Source: Apostichopus japonicus
Taxonomy: Eukaryota > Echinodermata > Holothuroidea > Aspidochirotida > Stichopodidae
Assembly (NCBI RefSeq): GCF_037975245.1
Contig: NC_092567.1
Span: 24,436,376-24,500,375, forward strand
DNA length: 64,000 nucleotides
Direction of reading: 5' to 3'
Shown: one piece after another, positions 63,279-64,000 of the stretch
Layout of the letters: every line of letters begins with the position of its first letter
How positions within the stretch are numbered: position 1 is the first letter of the stretch
Translations under genes and position numbers: made by a program
The notes under the pieces: generated by a model
What the model was told of the DNA's origin: nothing
The model's database searches: none
Seen by the model: only the letters and a program-made list of their open reading frames with translations

Positions 63279-63947
63279 ATGGTTCGTCAGGTAAGCAGCT
63301 TAAACGAAGTTCCATGTTTTGAAAATGAACCGTTTCATCATTTTATGTATTTCCTTTTTCGAACGAACAGAATCATTTTAAACAACGACAAAAATACAGA
63401 AGACATGTTTATAAATTGAAAGTGTAATAACGATATTTATCATAGGCTATACGTACAACGGTTGTATATATGTTGTAATGGTTTATCTTCAGGGTCCTCA
63501 ACCATTCCCTGTTTAAACTGGAATATTACCCTTATATTTTAATTAAGGTCTTATATGATGTGACTTTTGCAGTTTTTTGAGATTCTTGAAGAAGAATGAT
63601 GTGACGTTTTTTTTTTCTTCAGAAAATGGAGAATTATCAGGTTAGATGTTCTTATAAAATAAAATAAAAATTACTTTCAAACAGACGTCCTGATTGGTTG
63701 TGAAATATTTCAAAATTTACCATATATGTATAGATAGATAGATATACTTCGCAAAATGGGGATTTGATAAATCAGTTCCTATCAGACCATTAAAATAATA
63801 CTCGATGTTTAATTGTGCTGTCAGCCGAAGAAAGTGTGACACATTCTAAACATCCTGGTGAAACTTAAGTCAATTCCTGTTCTTTCGTTTTTTTGCAGTC
63901 GATACGATTTTTTTTTGTACCAAAAGTGAACTTGGCTGCAAGCCAAG
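63279..63947 (+). CDS. Possible start of an unidentified plus-strand gene (two exons)
   Basis: Weak call. Exon one would be ATGGTTCGTCAG (63279-63290) before a strong donor GTAAGC. Exon two (63899-63947, 49 bases) has a good acceptor (CGTTTTTTTGCAG) and donor (CCAAG/GTGAGA). Joined in phase 0 they read MVRQ then SIRFFFVPKVNLAASQ, open throughout, with one base left for the next exon beyond the window. Two inverted CCAAT boxes lie 150-280 bases upstream. I do not recognise the peptide, the ATG context (T at -3) is poor, and either segment could instead be 5' untranslated exon or chance. Confidence 0.22.
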
Positions 63948-64000
63948 GTGAGAGATTTACAATGACTGAAACTGTTTTGTTTTTCTCCACGACTTGCTTG

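Overview
This is animal genomic DNA: AT-rich, intron-rich, with no operon-like coding density, many long (TA)n microsatellites and poly-G/poly-C runs. The only gene I can identify with certainty is the 5' half of a Pax6 (eyeless-type) transcription factor gene on the minus strand. The paired domain is strongly Pax6-like but has its own substitutions and a non-vertebrate exon structure, so the source is an invertebrate. The repeat texture fits an echinoderm such as a sea cucumber, but that species guess is an impression and not proven.

Layout, right to left along the Pax6 transcript. A candidate Pax6 promoter (CCAAT, octamer and TATA-like motifs) lies near 25.1-25.3 kb. The first coding exon ends at 24205 and encodes a 47-residue N-terminal extension with its ATG at 24346. 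A 20.3 kb intron (24204-3865) follows, full of microsatellites and AT-rich sequence. The main paired-domain exon is 3864-3518. The remaining exons (last turn of the paired domain, linker, homeodomain, transactivation tail) were not found in 1-3517 and must lie beyond the left edge. The two exons join in the same phase as the matching vertebrate Pax6 junction. The paired-domain exon is exactly the length of human exons 5 and 6 combined (131 + 216 = 347 bases), so the intron that carries alternative exon 5a in vertebrates is absent.

From about 25.3 to 63 kb I find no gene I can name. This Pax6 upstream region holds microsatellites, a 15-bp minisatellite (31.6 kb), a 24-bp/38-bp hierarchical minisatellite (35.6-36.4 kb), a foldback element with about 150-bp arms (39.5-39.9 kb), a U2-snRNA-derived fragment (46.5 kb), two pairs of dispersed repeats (44.8/47.5 kb and 48.4/50.1 kb), and several clusters of promoter-type motifs (29.06, 45.5, 46.84, 58.9-59.7 kb). 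At the right edge (63.28-63.95 kb) two small splice-bounded open segments on the plus strand may be the start of a neighbouring gene; this is weak.

I see no CRISPR array, prokaryotic system, intact transposase, or complete viral or toxin gene. The best leads are the Pax6 exon fusion and N-terminal extension, the foldback element, and the U2-derived composite.
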